Positions 29,510-38,972 of a stretch of 64,000 bases of DNA are shown here, one piece after another (the stretch's first letter is position 1; each line of letters starts with the position of its first letter). Origin of the DNA: Halopseudomonas pelagia CL-AP6 (GTDB lineage: Bacteria; Pseudomonadota; Gammaproteobacteria; Pseudomonadales; Pseudomonadaceae); assembly GCF_000410875.1 (NCBI RefSeq), contig NZ_AROI01000007.1:43315-107314 (forward strand). The letters are read 5' to 3'. The position numbers and the translations under genes were made by a program. Below the pieces are notes generated by a model. The model saw only the letters and a list, made by a program, of their open reading frames with translations, made no database searches and was not told the origin of the DNA.

Positions 29510-29635
29510 GTTTACCTGCCTGAGTAAAAGTAGTCGAGCATTCTACACTTTTTTGTTGCATTTTGCTAAACAATTGATTAGGGCTCCTGCAACGAGCCGA
29601 TGACCGGCCATTGCAGTTTGTCATGAACGATCATG

Positions 29636-30115
29636 TTAGTGGTGATGACCGCCAGCGCCGTGGGCATGGCCATGGGCCAATTCTTCTTCGCTAGCCTCAC
29701 GCACCTCCAGAATCTCGATAGCAAAGGTCAAATCCTTGCCCGCCAACGGATGATTAGAATCCACTTCGGCCTGGGAGAGACCGACTTTGACAATGGTCAC
29801 CTGGCGCTGACCTTGTTCGGTTTCGATGACTGCAATCATCCCCGGCTTCCATTTTTTTGCGCCTTGCAGGCGCTTGACCTGGACTTTCTGGACCGCATCG
29901 TCCAGTCGCGGGCCGTAGGCTTTATCGGCAGTCAGCGTGATACTGAAGTTGTCCCCTGCTTTATGGCCTTCAAGCGCTTCTACCAGGCCATCAATCAGGC
30001 CGGGCTGGCCGTGCAGGTACAAGATCGGCTCGTGTTTGTGCGAGCTTTCAATCTCGCCATTGGCGTCAGAGAGGGTGTAGTGAAACTGGACTACGCTGTT
30101 GTTGCTGATCTGCAT
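29636..30115 (-). CDS. slyD: FKBP-type peptidyl-prolyl isomerase SlyD
   Basis: A 159-residue protein: split FKBP domain (FHYTLSDANGEI and ITLTADKAYGPR) with an inserted-flap chaperone domain between, and a His-rich metal-binding tail GHAHGAGGHHH. SlyD catalyses prolyl isomerisation, chaperones, and delivers nickel. The tail is shorter than in E. coli, so nickel capacity may be lower. Confidence 0.94.
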   Translation of the reverse strand: MQISNNSVVQFHYTLSDANGEIESSHKHEPILYLHGQPGLIDGLVEALEGHKAGDNFSITLTADKAYGPRLDDAVQKVQVKRLQGAKKWKPGMIAVIETEQGQRQVTIVKVGLSQAEVDSNHPLAGKDLTFAIEILEVREASEEELAHGHAHGAGGHHH

Positions 30116-30196
30116 CTTGATGGTTTCCGCTCGGGGCTGAATAGGTTGAGCGCATTATCAGGCCCCGAGCGATATTTTCCAACTCGGTTGCAGCGC

Positions 30197-30811
30197 TTAG
30201 TGTGCGCCCCAGAGTTCTTTCAGTCGATTATCTCGCCCACAACGACTCCGATAGAAATGGTAGCGAACGGGATTTTTCGAGTAGTAGTTCTGATGATAGT
30301 CCTCGGCCGGGTAGAAGGCCGTCTGCGGAAGAATCTCAGTGACGATCGGATCGCTGAGCTTGCCTGAATTTGCCAGCGCTTCTCTGGACTGCTCAAGAAT
30401 CTGTTGCTGTTGCTCGTCGGCATAGAACAAGGCACTGCGGTATTGCGGGCCGCGATCGCAAAACTGAGCGTTGGGCGTGACCGGGTCGATGGTCGGCCAG
30501 AATGCTTCTACCAGCGCGGCGTAGTCGGTTTCGGCGGGGTTATAGAATACCGCCACCGCTTCAATATGCGGGGTTCCGCCTGCCGATACCTGAGGGTAGT
30601 TGGCCGAGACTGCGTCGCCGCCAATATAGCCTGAAACGGTATCCACTACGCCCGGCACCTTGTCGAAATCCGCTTCGGTACACCAGAAGCAGCCTCCGGC
30701 AAAAACCGCCATTTCGGATCCTGCGGGGCCTTGCTCAAGGGGCTGGTTGGCGCTGACCGCAGCGCTGAGCACGCTGAGCGCGAGCATGGATAGCCAATGA
30801 TGTCTTTTCAT
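30197..30811 (-). CDS. msrA: Exported peptide-methionine (S)-S-oxide reductase
   Basis: A 204-residue MsrA. The catalytic motif GGCFWCTEADF is at about residues 40-50. A Sec-type signal peptide (MKRHHWLSMLALSVLSAAVSA) precedes it, so it should act in the periplasm. A second conserved block is YHQNYYSKNP. The start overlaps the msrB stop by 4 bp. It repairs the S-epimer of oxidised methionine. Confidence 0.93.
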   Translation of the reverse strand: MKRHHWLSMLALSVLSAAVSANQPLEQGPAGSEMAVFAGGCFWCTEADFDKVPGVVDTVSGYIGGDAVSANYPQVSAGGTPHIEAVAVFYNPAETDYAALVEAFWPTIDPVTPNAQFCDRGPQYRSALFYADEQQQQILEQSREALANSGKLSDPIVTEILPQTAFYPAEDYHQNYYSKNPVRYHFYRSRCGRDNRLKELWGAH

Positions 30812-31329
30812 CCTCTTAACTCCGGCAAGGCATCTGCTTCTGCAATGAACCGCAACGCGACCCCATTATTACACCAGCGCTCGCCTGTCGGCTCTGGACC
30901 ATCCTTGAATACGTGGCCTTGATGACCGCCGCAGCGTGCGCAGTGATATTCGGTACGAGGCCAGATCAGCTTGAAGTCCTGTTTGGTACCTATATTGCCG
31001 TTAAGGGGCTGGGTAAAGCTTGGCCAGCCGGTTCCGCTGTCAAATTTTGATTCGCTGGTGAACAGGGGCAGGTAACAGGCTGCGCATACATAGGTGCCAG
31101 GATCATAGACCTTGTCTAAAGGGCTGCTGCTGGGCCGCTCGGTGGCCTCCTCAAAGAGCACGTCGAAGGCTTCAGCGGATACCTTGTCTTTCCAGTAACT
31201 GGGAGGGTGATCCAGCGGAGTAAAACGCATGGCCGCCTCGTGCGTTTGATTCTCTGCCAGACTCAGTCGGCTGATTAATGGCAGAGCGGGAAGAGCGATA
31301 AAGCTGGCCAGAAGAGTTCTGCGGTTCAT
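30808..31329 (-). CDS. msrB: Exported peptide-methionine (R)-S-oxide reductase
   Basis: A 173-residue MsrB. The catalytic cysteine is in RWCNNGVALRF, with GTGWPSFTQP and zinc-binding CxxC pairs CAAC and CARC. The N-terminus NRRTLLASFIALPALPL has a twin-arginine pair before a hydrophobic stretch and looks like an export signal, possibly Tat. Together with the adjacent secreted MsrA it would cover both epimers outside the cytoplasm. An AGGA site precedes ATG 31329. Confidence 0.93.
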   Translation of the reverse strand: MNRRTLLASFIALPALPLISRLSLAENQTHEAAMRFTPLDHPPSYWKDKVSAEAFDVLFEEATERPSSSPLDKVYDPGTYVCAACYLPLFTSESKFDSGTGWPSFTQPLNGNIGTKQDFKLIWPRTEYHCARCGGHQGHVFKDGPEPTGERWCNNGVALRFIAEADALPELRG

Positions 31330-31440
31330 GTTGAGTCCTGTAATCGTTGTCGCTTACCTCTGATAAGACTATGCCTTTTGGCAAAAATTACATGGGTACA
31401 TCGTTTCAGAACATGTGGCTGATCCGTTATATTTATTCGC

Positions 31441-31472
31441 CGTATAAGTTGGCCGTATAAGTTGGCCGTATA
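31441..31472. repeat. 13-bp tandem repeat
   Basis: Two perfect copies of cgtataagttggc followed by cgtata, 67 bp upstream of the serine hydrolase start. It may mark a regulator site or be replication slippage. Confidence 0.7.
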
Positions 31473-31538
31473 GCGGTTGCCCTATATGAACTGCTCCTTG
31501 TACGGATAAGGTCTAATAACAACATCAGGGGTGACATC

Positions 31539-32792
31539 ATGAGCACAAGAGTTGACCGGCTGACCGGTTTGAGCTGGATCCTGGCGGTTCTTTTTGGCGT
31601 AGGCAGTTCTGCTGGCTACGCCCAGGAGGCTGAAGCATACCGTATCTCCGAACCTCGACTGCAGACGTTGGCTCAGGCCATGCAGGCCCAGGTAACGGGC
31701 AAACAGCTCGCCGGGATCGCCACGCTAGTGTGGCAGGATGGGGAAGTCGTCCATCGCCAGCAGAGCGGTTATCAAAACCTGGAAGAGAAGAAGCCGCTGA
31801 CCAAGGAGACAATTTACAAGATTTTTTCCCTGACCAAGCCTATCACCGGCACAGCCTTGTTGATGTTATATGACGAAGGCAAGTTCCAGCTTGATGCTCC
31901 AGTAGAGCAGTACCTGCCTGAACTGCAGAGCCTGCGGGTGGCAGTGGCAGACGGTCCCGATGGGCAGCCAGAAACCGAGGCGGCCGACCATCCTGTGACC
32001 ATTCGTGAATTGATGACGCATACCGCTGGCCTGACCTACGGTCGCTTTTCCGAGTCGCAGGTGGACTCGCTCTATGCTCGTGAAGGAATTCAAAACATCG
32101 ACACTAGTCTGGCTGACATGATCGCGAAGCTAGGCAAGCTGCCTTTGCGTCAGCAACCGGGTAGCCAATGGCATTACAGCGTGGCGGTCGATGTGCAGGC
32201 GCGGCTGGTTGAGGTTCTGTCAGGTATGGCCTTTGATGAGTATCTTCAGGAGCGTATTTTTACCCCGTTGAACATGATTGATACTGGCTTCTATGTACCA
32301 CAGGACAAACAAGGTCGTTTGGCAGTGTCTTACACCCCTGATCCTGAGAAGGGGCTGCAGCCTTTTTCAAATCAGCCTTGGTTGAGCAAGCCAACATTTC
32401 TGAATGGCGGTGGTGGCCTGGTATCGACCATGGACGATTATTTGCGCTTTGCGCGCATGCTCCTAAACGAGGGTGAGCTGGATGGTGTACGGCTACTCAA
32501 AGCAGAAACGGTGCGGATGATGCGCAGCAATCAGCTGCCAGAGGGCGTGGCCGGACCAGACTGGGCGCCAGGTAATCTGTTTGGGCTGAATGTGGCGGTG
32601 GTGACCGAGCCCGAGCCAGCGGGCTTTTTGCCTGAAGATGTCTATTGGTGGTGGGGTTTTCATGGCCCCTGGATGTGGGTGGACCCCGCTAACCAGATCA
32701 TCGTGCTGGGTATGATGCAGAATACCGATTATCGGCATTCTCGCGTGGTGCACGGCACCGTCAGCCAGATTCTCTATCGTTCGGCAAACTGA
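31539..32792 (+). CDS. Serine hydrolase of the beta-lactamase/class C PBP-like family
   Basis: A 417-residue protein with a signal peptide ending near SAGYAQ. The nucleophile motif is SLTK (FSLTKPITG, about residue 96), the second motif is YSV (HYSVAVD), and the third position is HGP in WGFHGPWMW. This is the beta-lactamase superfamily (PF00144) pattern of esterases and D-aminopeptidase-like enzymes rather than a proven AmpC. AGGGGTG precedes the ATG. It stands alone, with no regulator beside it. Confidence 0.87.
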   Translation: MSTRVDRLTGLSWILAVLFGVGSSAGYAQEAEAYRISEPRLQTLAQAMQAQVTGKQLAGIATLVWQDGEVVHRQQSGYQNLEEKKPLTKETIYKIFSLTKPITGTALLMLYDEGKFQLDAPVEQYLPELQSLRVAVADGPDGQPETEAADHPVTIRELMTHTAGLTYGRFSESQVDSLYAREGIQNIDTSLADMIAKLGKLPLRQQPGSQWHYSVAVDVQARLVEVLSGMAFDEYLQERIFTPLNMIDTGFYVPQDKQGRLAVSYTPDPEKGLQPFSNQPWLSKPTFLNGGGGLVSTMDDYLRFARMLLNEGELDGVRLLKAETVRMMRSNQLPEGVAGPDWAPGNLFGLNVAVVTEPEPAGFLPEDVYWWWGFHGPWMWVDPANQIIVLGMMQNTDYRHSRVVHGTVSQILYRSAN

Positions 32793-32854
32793 CTCTATGT
32801 TGATAGGCGCGCGACTGCCGTGCCTCTCAGGGGGGCGGAAAACGCGGTAACAGC

Positions 32855-33979
32855 CTAGCTGGAAGCGGTGCTGGCGCTGGTATCCAGCACTTGCTCCAGT
32901 GGCAGTTGGGCGTGCAAATTCACGCTGCCCTGCGCAGCAAAGACCACCAGGTGGTCAGCGGCCACACGGATGCCCAAGGATTCGCCCAGCGCATGATCGT
33001 CATGACTGGGGAAAATGGTTTCCAGAACACTACCGGTCGCCAGCTTGAGCCGGTATAACGTCGTAGCGCCGAGGAAGGTCTTGCCAATGATAGTGGCGCG
33101 CAGGCTGCTGTGCTGCTCGCCGACTATATCGTCTGGCCGCAGCAACACATCCACGGCGCTGCCGGGCGGCAACTGGTAGGCACGATTGCCGCGAATGACG
33201 CCCAGTTCAGTCTGTACCGTATCTGGTGATATGAGCTGGCCGCGAATAAAATAACCCTGGCCGATAAAGCTGGCAACGAAGGGGGTGGCCGGCTCATGGT
33301 AGAGGTTATAGGGCGTGTCCCACTGCTGCAGATGGCCTTCCTTGAGCACACCGACATGATCGCTGACGGCGAAGGCTTCGTTCTGATCATGGGTCACCAG
33401 CATGGCGCTGGTGCCACGTAGCTTGAGAATATCGCGCACCTCGCCCGAGAGCCTGCGACGTAACTCACCGTCCAGATTGGAAAAGGGTTCATCCAGCAAC
33501 AGTAGCTTGGGATCGGGCGCCAGTGCCCGAGCCAGAGCTACACGTTGTTGCTGTCCACCAGACAGCTCGTGGGGGTAACGCTTGCTTAGCGGAGCGAGTT
33601 TGACCAGTTCCAGCAGCTCTGCGACCTTGGCCTTGCGCTCAGGATGCTTGCTGATGCCGAAAGCCACATTTTCCTGCACCGTCAGGTGCGGGAACAGCGC
33701 GTAGTCCTGAAACACCATGCCGATACGGCGATCCTCCGGCGATACGCGCTTGGTTGGGGTCGACAGGCTGCGCCCATCCAGACGAATTTCACCGCCAGTG
33801 ATCGGCTCGAAACCAGCGATAGCGCGCAGAGTCGTGGTCTTCCCGCAGCCGGAGGGGCCAAGCAGGCAACCGATATCGCCACTGCGCAAATGGATATTCA
33901 GATTCGAGACGACTGGATGGCCGGCGTAGCCGCAGGCCAATTGGTTTAGCTCCAGAACAATGCCGTGGCTGTCAGGCAT
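32855..33979 (-). CDS. ABC transporter ATP-binding protein (FbpC/PotA-like)
   Basis: A 374-residue ATPase: Walker A GPSGCGKTT, Q-loop VFQDYALFPH, signature LSGGQQQRVALARAL, Walker B LLLLDEPFSNLD, H-loop VTHDQ, then a C-terminal TOBE-type regulatory domain (~residues 240-374). It resembles iron(III)/polyamine importers. No permease or binding protein is next to it; Pseudomonas has a similar orphan gene next to argF. The cargo is not identifiable from sequence. Confidence 0.88.
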   Translation of the reverse strand: MPDSHGIVLELNQLACGYAGHPVVSNLNIHLRSGDIGCLLGPSGCGKTTTLRAIAGFEPITGGEIRLDGRSLSTPTKRVSPEDRRIGMVFQDYALFPHLTVQENVAFGISKHPERKAKVAELLELVKLAPLSKRYPHELSGGQQQRVALARALAPDPKLLLLDEPFSNLDGELRRRLSGEVRDILKLRGTSAMLVTHDQNEAFAVSDHVGVLKEGHLQQWDTPYNLYHEPATPFVASFIGQGYFIRGQLISPDTVQTELGVIRGNRAYQLPPGSAVDVLLRPDDIVGEQHSSLRATIIGKTFLGATTLYRLKLATGSVLETIFPSHDDHALGESLGIRVAADHLVVFAAQGSVNLHAQLPLEQVLDTSASTASS

Positions 33980-34010
33980 GCAGTACCCCGTGGTTGAACA
34001 GTTCGGAGAG

Positions 34011-34916
34011 TTACTCGACCAGCAGAAACTCGACCAAGGCTTTTTGCGCGTGCAAACGGTTCTCGGCTTGAGCCCATACTACGCTGCGTGGGTCGTCCAT
34101 CAACTCGCTGCTAACTTCCTCGCCCCGGTGTGCTGGCAGGCAATGCATGAATAACACTTGTTCGTCAGCTAGATCGAGCATCGCAGGCGTGACCTGGTAC
34201 GGCGCAAAGCGCTTCAGCCGGGCTTGCGCTTCATCTTCCTGGCCCATCGACGCCCACACATCGGTGTTGACCAGATGAGCACCGCGCACGGCTTCTTTGG
34301 GATCGCGCATTACGGTTACTCGGTCGCCAGCCTGGGCCAGGAACTCTGGGTCTGGGTCGTAGCCTTCTGGGCAGGCAATGCGCAGTTGAAAATCAAATTG
34401 CATGGCGGCCTGGATGAAGGTGTTGCACATATTGTTACCGTCACCGATCCAGGCCACGGTTTTGCCCTGAATATGGCCGCGGCGTTCCAGGTAGGTTTGC
34501 ATGTCCGCGAGCAACTGGCATGGGTGCAGGTCATCACTCAGGCCGTTGATAACGGGAACGCGGGAGTACTGGGCGAAAGTTTCCAGATCGGCATGATCAA
34601 AAGTACGAATCATTATTGCGTCGCACATGCTGGACAGCACCCGAGCACTGTCTTCGATAGGCTCGCCGCGACCCAGTTGCGTATCGCGCGGTGACAGGAA
34701 AATAGCCTGGCCGCCGAGTTGAATCATGCCCGCTTCAAAGGACACGCGGGTACGGGTCGACGCTTTCTCGAAGATCATTGCCAGTACGCGATTTTTCAAC
34801 GGCTCATAGATAACGCCCTGCGCATGCAGTGACTTGAGCTCGATGCCGCGTTTGATCAGGCTGATTAGTTCCGCCTGAGTGCAATCCATCAACGAAAGAA
34901 AGTGCCGTACTGTCAT
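34011..34916 (-). CDS. argF: Ornithine carbamoyltransferase, anabolic
   Basis: A 301-residue enzyme making citrulline from ornithine and carbamoyl phosphate. Carbamoyl-phosphate motif STRTR ([11 protein letters not shown]), HPCQLLAD and the ornithine-loop HCLPAHRG are present. ATG 34916 ([10 protein letters not shown]) is chosen because upstream codons lack family similarity. It lies 31 bp upstream of the ABC ATPase gene on the same strand. Confidence 0.95.
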   Translation of the reverse strand: MTVRHFLSLMDCTQAELISLIKRGIELKSLHAQGVIYEPLKNRVLAMIFEKASTRTRVSFEAGMIQLGGQAIFLSPRDTQLGRGEPIEDSARVLSSMCDAIMIRTFDHADLETFAQYSRVPVINGLSDDLHPCQLLADMQTYLERRGHIQGKTVAWIGDGNNMCNTFIQAAMQFDFQLRIACPEGYDPDPEFLAQAGDRVTVMRDPKEAVRGAHLVNTDVWASMGQEDEAQARLKRFAPYQVTPAMLDLADEQVLFMHCLPAHRGEEVSSELMDDPRSVVWAQAENRLHAQKALVEFLLVE

Positions 34917-35018
34917 GTTGACTACCTGGAAAATGGGAGCGGCCAGTGACCGGAAACACAAAGGCCTATCGCGACCCAGAGGCCCGATACAAGCCATACC
35001 AAAAAAAGAGAAGGGCCG

Positions 35019-35048
35019 ATCTTATCGGTAAAATCCGTTGCAAGGCAA
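35019..35048 (-). promoter_or_regulatory. Candidate argF promoter
   Basis: On the minus strand TTGCCT (35048-35043) and TAAGAT (35024-35019) are separated by 18 bp, about 100 bp upstream of the argF start. An ArgR site is expected from Pseudomonas biology but none is convincing here. Confidence 0.35.
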
Positions 35049-35192
35049 ATAGGCACGCGGTGTCTGCGGGACGGGGCAATCAATTCAATTACTGAATGCC
35101 AGCGTATTTTGCTCCTTGCGGGCCCGGCTGGCGGGGCCTAGAGTGCATGACTGAGCATGTACTTAAGCATAAAAACCAACAGAGTCACTGCC

Positions 35193-37286
35193 ATGCCTGT
35201 AACCCATTATCGTGCCTGTCATCTGTGTGAGGCCATTTGCGGCCTGGCCATCGAAACCGAGGGTGAGCAGATACTCTCGATCAAAGGTGACCACGATGAC
35301 CCGTTTAGCCGCGGACACATTTGCCCCAAGGCCATTGCCTTGCAGGATATTCAGAACGACCCGCAGCGTCTGCGTATGCCGGTCAAGCGGGTAGGTGAGC
35401 AATGGCAACAGATTGGTTGGAGCGAGGCGTTCGAGCTGGTCGCCAACCGTCTGGCTGACATTCAACAAGAGCACGGACAGAACGCTGTAGCGGTGTATAT
35501 GGGTAACCCCAATGTGCACAACTATGGCTCCATGACACACAGCAACTACTTTCTTGGGCAGTTGCGCACCAAGCAACGTTATTCCGCCACATCGGTGGAC
35601 CAGTTACCGCATCATCTGGTGTCGCTGTGGATGTATGGGCATATGCTGGCGATCCCGATTCCTGATATAGATCACACCGATTTCTTTCTGATGCTGGGCG
35701 CCAACCCCATGGCGTCCAATGGCAGCATCATGACCGTGCCGGACGTAGGCAAACGCATCAAGGCGCTGAAGGCACGTGGCGGTAAACTGGTGGTCATCGA
35801 TCCGCGCCGCAGCGAGACCGCCGAGCAGGCTACCGAGCATTTATTCGTGCAGCCCGGTACGGATGCCTCCTTGTTGGTGGGTTTGCTGCATACCTTGTTT
35901 GACGAGTCGCTAGTCAAGGATAGCCCCGCTTTGCAGGCGACTCTGGGGCTAGATCAGGTCAAGGCCGCCATCGCCCCGTTCAGTGCCGAGGCCATGGCCG
36001 AGCACTGCGCGATTCCGGCAGCCAAGATTCGTCAGCTTGCGCGCGATTTTGCCGCAGCCGATAGCGCCGTCTGCTACGGACGCATGGGCGTTTCAGTGCA
36101 GCGTTACGGCACGCTCTGCCAATGGCTGATCCAGATCATTAATCTGGTCACCGGCAATCTCGACCAGCCGGGTGGGGCACTCTGCACCGAGCCAGCCTTT
36201 GACGTGGTGGGTATGGGCAAAGGCGGTCATTTCGATAAATGGCGCAGCCGAGTATCCAACCTGCCAGAGTTCAATGGTGAGTTGCCGGTGGCGGCCTTGG
36301 CGGAAGAAATGCTCACGCCCGGTGAGGGGCAAATTCGTGCCTTGGTGACTTCGGCAGGCAATCCGGTGCTATCCACGCCGAATGGCCGCCAGTTAGATCG
36401 CGCGCTGGAGGGGCTGGAATTCATGGTCAGCGTCGATCTGTATATCAATGAGACGACTCGGCATGCCGATGTGATCCTGCCGCCGACTGCGGCGCTGGAG
36501 CATGATCATTACGACATCACCTTCAATAACTTCGCAGTACGCAACGTGACCCGGATCAATCTGCCGATTCTGCCCAAGCCTGAGGGCAGTCTGCATGACT
36601 GGGAGATTTTCGTAGGCCTAGGCCGGGCTTTCTCCACGGTGACCGGTCAGCCACCCAGGCAGACCATGGCGCCGGAGATGATGGTCGATGCTGCCTTGCG
36701 CAGTGGTCCTTACAAGGACCGTCTGAGCTTGGCGGTGCTCAAGGAGCATCCGCACGGTATCGATCTGGGTCCGCTCAAGCCTAATCTGCTACCACGCCTG
36801 CAAACCGCGAGCAAACAGATAGAATGTGCACCTCAGGCCATGCTTGATGACCTGCAACGTTTTGCTGATGATAGTCAGGAAATGCGCCCTAAACAGGGTG
36901 AACTGCGCTTGATTGGCCGCCGGCATGTGCGCAGCAACAACTCCTGGATGCACAACTATCAACGTTTGGTCAAAGGCAAGGCGCGTGACCAATTGCTCAT
37001 GCACCCTGATGATTTGGCCCACCGCGGCCTGAGCGACGGCCAGCAGGTGGTCGTGCGCTCCCGGGTTGGCGAGGTGACCGTAGCGGTGGTTGCCAGTGAC
37101 GAAATGCTCGCTGGCGTAGTCAGCCTGCCACACGGTTGGGGGCATAATCGCAAGGGCGTTGAACAGGATGTTGCCACCGCCCACGCGGGCGTCAGTGCTA
37201 ACGATCTGACCGATGAACGCTTTCTTGACCCGGTCACCGGTAACGCTGCACTCAATGGCGTCACCGTGGAAGTGGTCGCGGCCTGA
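35193..37286 (+). CDS. Molybdopterin-dependent oxidoreductase (formate dehydrogenase/nitrate reductase-like)
   Basis: A 697-residue protein of the DMSO-reductase superfamily. The N-terminal iron-sulfur motif is CHLCEAICG followed by GHICPKA, a 4Fe-4S binding set. A later block MGNPNVHNYGSMTHSN and a C-terminal molybdopterin-dinucleotide domain (VSLPHGWGHNR) follow. No Tat signal is visible, so it is likely cytoplasmic. ATG 35193 places the cysteine motif right at the N-terminus. No partner subunits are nearby; the redox substrate is unknown. Cofactor genes moeA, moaB and mobA lie 0.5-3 kb downstream. Confidence 0.87.
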   Translation: MPVTHYRACHLCEAICGLAIETEGEQILSIKGDHDDPFSRGHICPKAIALQDIQNDPQRLRMPVKRVGEQWQQIGWSEAFELVANRLADIQQEHGQNAVAVYMGNPNVHNYGSMTHSNYFLGQLRTKQRYSATSVDQLPHHLVSLWMYGHMLAIPIPDIDHTDFFLMLGANPMASNGSIMTVPDVGKRIKALKARGGKLVVIDPRRSETAEQATEHLFVQPGTDASLLVGLLHTLFDESLVKDSPALQATLGLDQVKAAIAPFSAEAMAEHCAIPAAKIRQLARDFAAADSAVCYGRMGVSVQRYGTLCQWLIQIINLVTGNLDQPGGALCTEPAFDVVGMGKGGHFDKWRSRVSNLPEFNGELPVAALAEEMLTPGEGQIRALVTSAGNPVLSTPNGRQLDRALEGLEFMVSVDLYINETTRHADVILPPTAALEHDHYDITFNNFAVRNVTRINLPILPKPEGSLHDWEIFVGLGRAFSTVTGQPPRQTMAPEMMVDAALRSGPYKDRLSLAVLKEHPHGIDLGPLKPNLLPRLQTASKQIECAPQAMLDDLQRFADDSQEMRPKQGELRLIGRRHVRSNNSWMHNYQRLVKGKARDQLLMHPDDLAHRGLSDGQQVVVRSRVGEVTVAVVASDEMLAGVVSLPHGWGHNRKGVEQDVATAHAGVSANDLTDERFLDPVTGNAALNGVTVEVVAA

Positions 37287-37396
37287 AGCATCACGGCCAT
37301 CTTGGGGGCCACCGCCATTCTGCTGCGGCCCCGGTATTGCCACAGGTCTGAATGGGTTACACTAGGCCGATTCGGTCCTGCTACAGAGGAAGCACC

Positions 37397-37714
37397 ATGG
37401 ATACCATCGATACGATCAAAGAACAGATCGGCAATAACCCGGTCCTGATTTACATGAAGGGTGCGCCTAACGCGCCCCAGTGCGGTTTTTCCGCGCGCGC
37501 CGTGCAGGCTCTGATGGCCTGCGGCGAGAAGTTTGCCTATGTGGATATTCTGCAGAATCCGGATATCCGCGCCGAACTGCCGAAGTACGCTAACTGGCCG
37601 ACCTTTCCTCAGCTGTGGATTGATGGTGAGCTGGTTGGCGGTAGCGATATCATTGCTGAGCTGCACGAATCAGGTGAGTTGGCGACTATGATCAAGGCCG
37701 TCCTTAAGGCCTGA
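37397..37714 (+). CDS. grxD: Monothiol glutaredoxin Grx4
   Basis: A 105-residue CGFS-type glutaredoxin with the active site APQCGFSARAVQAL, glutathione-binding WPTFPQLWIDGELVGG and GSDI. Such proteins bind and transfer 2Fe-2S clusters with BolA partners. ATG 37397 follows an AGAGGAAGCACC ribosome site; the longer frame from 37352 is not supported. Confidence 0.95.
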   Translation: MDTIDTIKEQIGNNPVLIYMKGAPNAPQCGFSARAVQALMACGEKFAYVDILQNPDIRAELPKYANWPTFPQLWIDGELVGGSDIIAELHESGELATMIKAVLKA

Positions 37715-37730
37715 TAGCGTCAGAGCCTAC

Positions 37731-37765
37731 AAAACCCGCAGGGTGCAAGCCATGCGGGTTTTTTT
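37731..37765. terminator. Bidirectional terminator between grxD and moeA
   Basis: aaaacccgca and tgcgggtttt arms with a 12-base loop and T-run on the plus strand; the minus strand also ends in a T stretch, so it can end both grxD and moeA transcripts. Confidence 0.85.
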
Positions 37766-37766
37766 G

Positions 37767-38972
37767 TCACTGAAACAGTCCGTCAAAAGGCAAGAACGCT
37801 AGCGGCTGGCCGAGCTTTACCACGGAACCAGCCGGTATCAATATCAGCCCAGTGGCCTCGCTGGCGCTACTCAATACGCCCGAGCTCTGATTGCCAGCAG
37901 GCACGACCTGGCCGTTTTGCAGGCAGGCGCGCAGATATTCATCGCGATTCCCTGCCTTGCTTGATTCGAACCCGGCCGGTACCGACAATTGCAGTGGCTC
38001 GGTCTGTTCCATGCCAAGCCGGCGCAGCAGATAGGGGCGGACCAACAGCAGGAAAGTTACCAGCGTTGCTGCGGGGTTACCTGGCAGGCCGAGCACCGGT
38101 ACATCGGCAAAGCGGGCCAAGGTAAAAGGTTTGCCTGGTTTAATCGCCAGCTTCCACATATCCAGTTGGCCGTGTTCGCGCAGTGCCATCCCCAGATAAT
38201 CTGCTTCACCTACTGATACGCCGCCGGAGCTGATGATCAGATCAGCCTGCGCGGCCAGTTCATGCAGCCGGGTCTGGGTTTGATCGGGATCGTCCGGCAG
38301 TATGCCGCCATCAATGATCGTCTGGCCCATGCGTTGCAGGCAGCCGATCAGGGTGTAGCGGTTGCTGTTGAAAATCTGCCCCGGCCCTAACGCTTGGCCG
38401 GGCTCGACCAGCTCATCCCCGGTCGATAGAACGGCCACGCGCAAGGCGCTGCGCACGGAAACCGCGGGAATGCCGGCTGAAGCAATCACGCCCAGGTCCT
38501 GAGCGCGCAGCCGTTGGCCGACAGGCATGATGGCTGCTCCCTGGCGTATGTCCTGGCCGGCGGGCCGCACATTCTGGCCGGGTTTCACTGATTGTGTGAA
38601 GCGTGCAATACCAGCGTCTAACTGGATATTCTCTTGCATTTCAACGCTGTCTGCGCCGGCTGGTATAGGGGCGCCGGTAAAGATGCGTGCACAGGTGCCT
38701 GCCTCCAGTGGCGGCGGTGCCATACCGGCGGTAATGCGCTGGCTGATACGCAGACCGGTGCTCAACGCTTCAGTTAGATCCGCTGAGTTGAATGCGTAGC
38801 CGTCCATCGCGCTGTTGTCCCAGGGCGGTACGTCGTGGGCGCAGTACAGGGTTTCGGCGAGAATACGATTCAGCGCATTGGCCAGCGGCACCCGTTCAGC
38901 AGGTTGCGGCGCTTCTGCCGACGCGGCCTGCAGCAATCGCTGCAGGGCATCCGCAACTGGTAGCAGGCTCAT
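37767..38972 (-). CDS. moeA: Molybdopterin molybdotransferase
   Basis: A 401-residue MoeA that inserts molybdate into adenylated molybdopterin. Motifs: DVPPWDNSAMDGYAF near the N-terminus, the GGVSVGEADYL loop, STGDELVEPG, and KPGKPFTLA with LPGNPAATLVTFL. Its start overlaps the moaB stop by 4 bp. Confidence 0.95.
   Translation of the reverse strand: MSLLPVADALQRLLQAASAEAPQPAERVPLANALNRILAETLYCAHDVPPWDNSAMDGYAFNSADLTEALSTGLRISQRITAGMAPPPLEAGTCARIFTGAPIPAGADSVEMQENIQLDAGIARFTQSVKPGQNVRPAGQDIRQGAAIMPVGQRLRAQDLGVIASAGIPAVSVRSALRVAVLSTGDELVEPGQALGPGQIFNSNRYTLIGCLQRMGQTIIDGGILPDDPDQTQTRLHELAAQADLIISSGGVSVGEADYLGMALREHGQLDMWKLAIKPGKPFTLARFADVPVLGLPGNPAATLVTFLLLVRPYLLRRLGMEQTEPLQLSVPAGFESSKAGNRDEYLRACLQNGQVVPAGNQSSGVLSSASEATGLILIPAGSVVKLGQPLAFLPFDGLFQ

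Noticed and set aside
31539..32792. AmpC-type beta-lactamase resistance gene
   Set aside because: It has SxxK and YxV but lacks a KTG motif; the third motif is HGP, fitting esterase or peptidase-like members.
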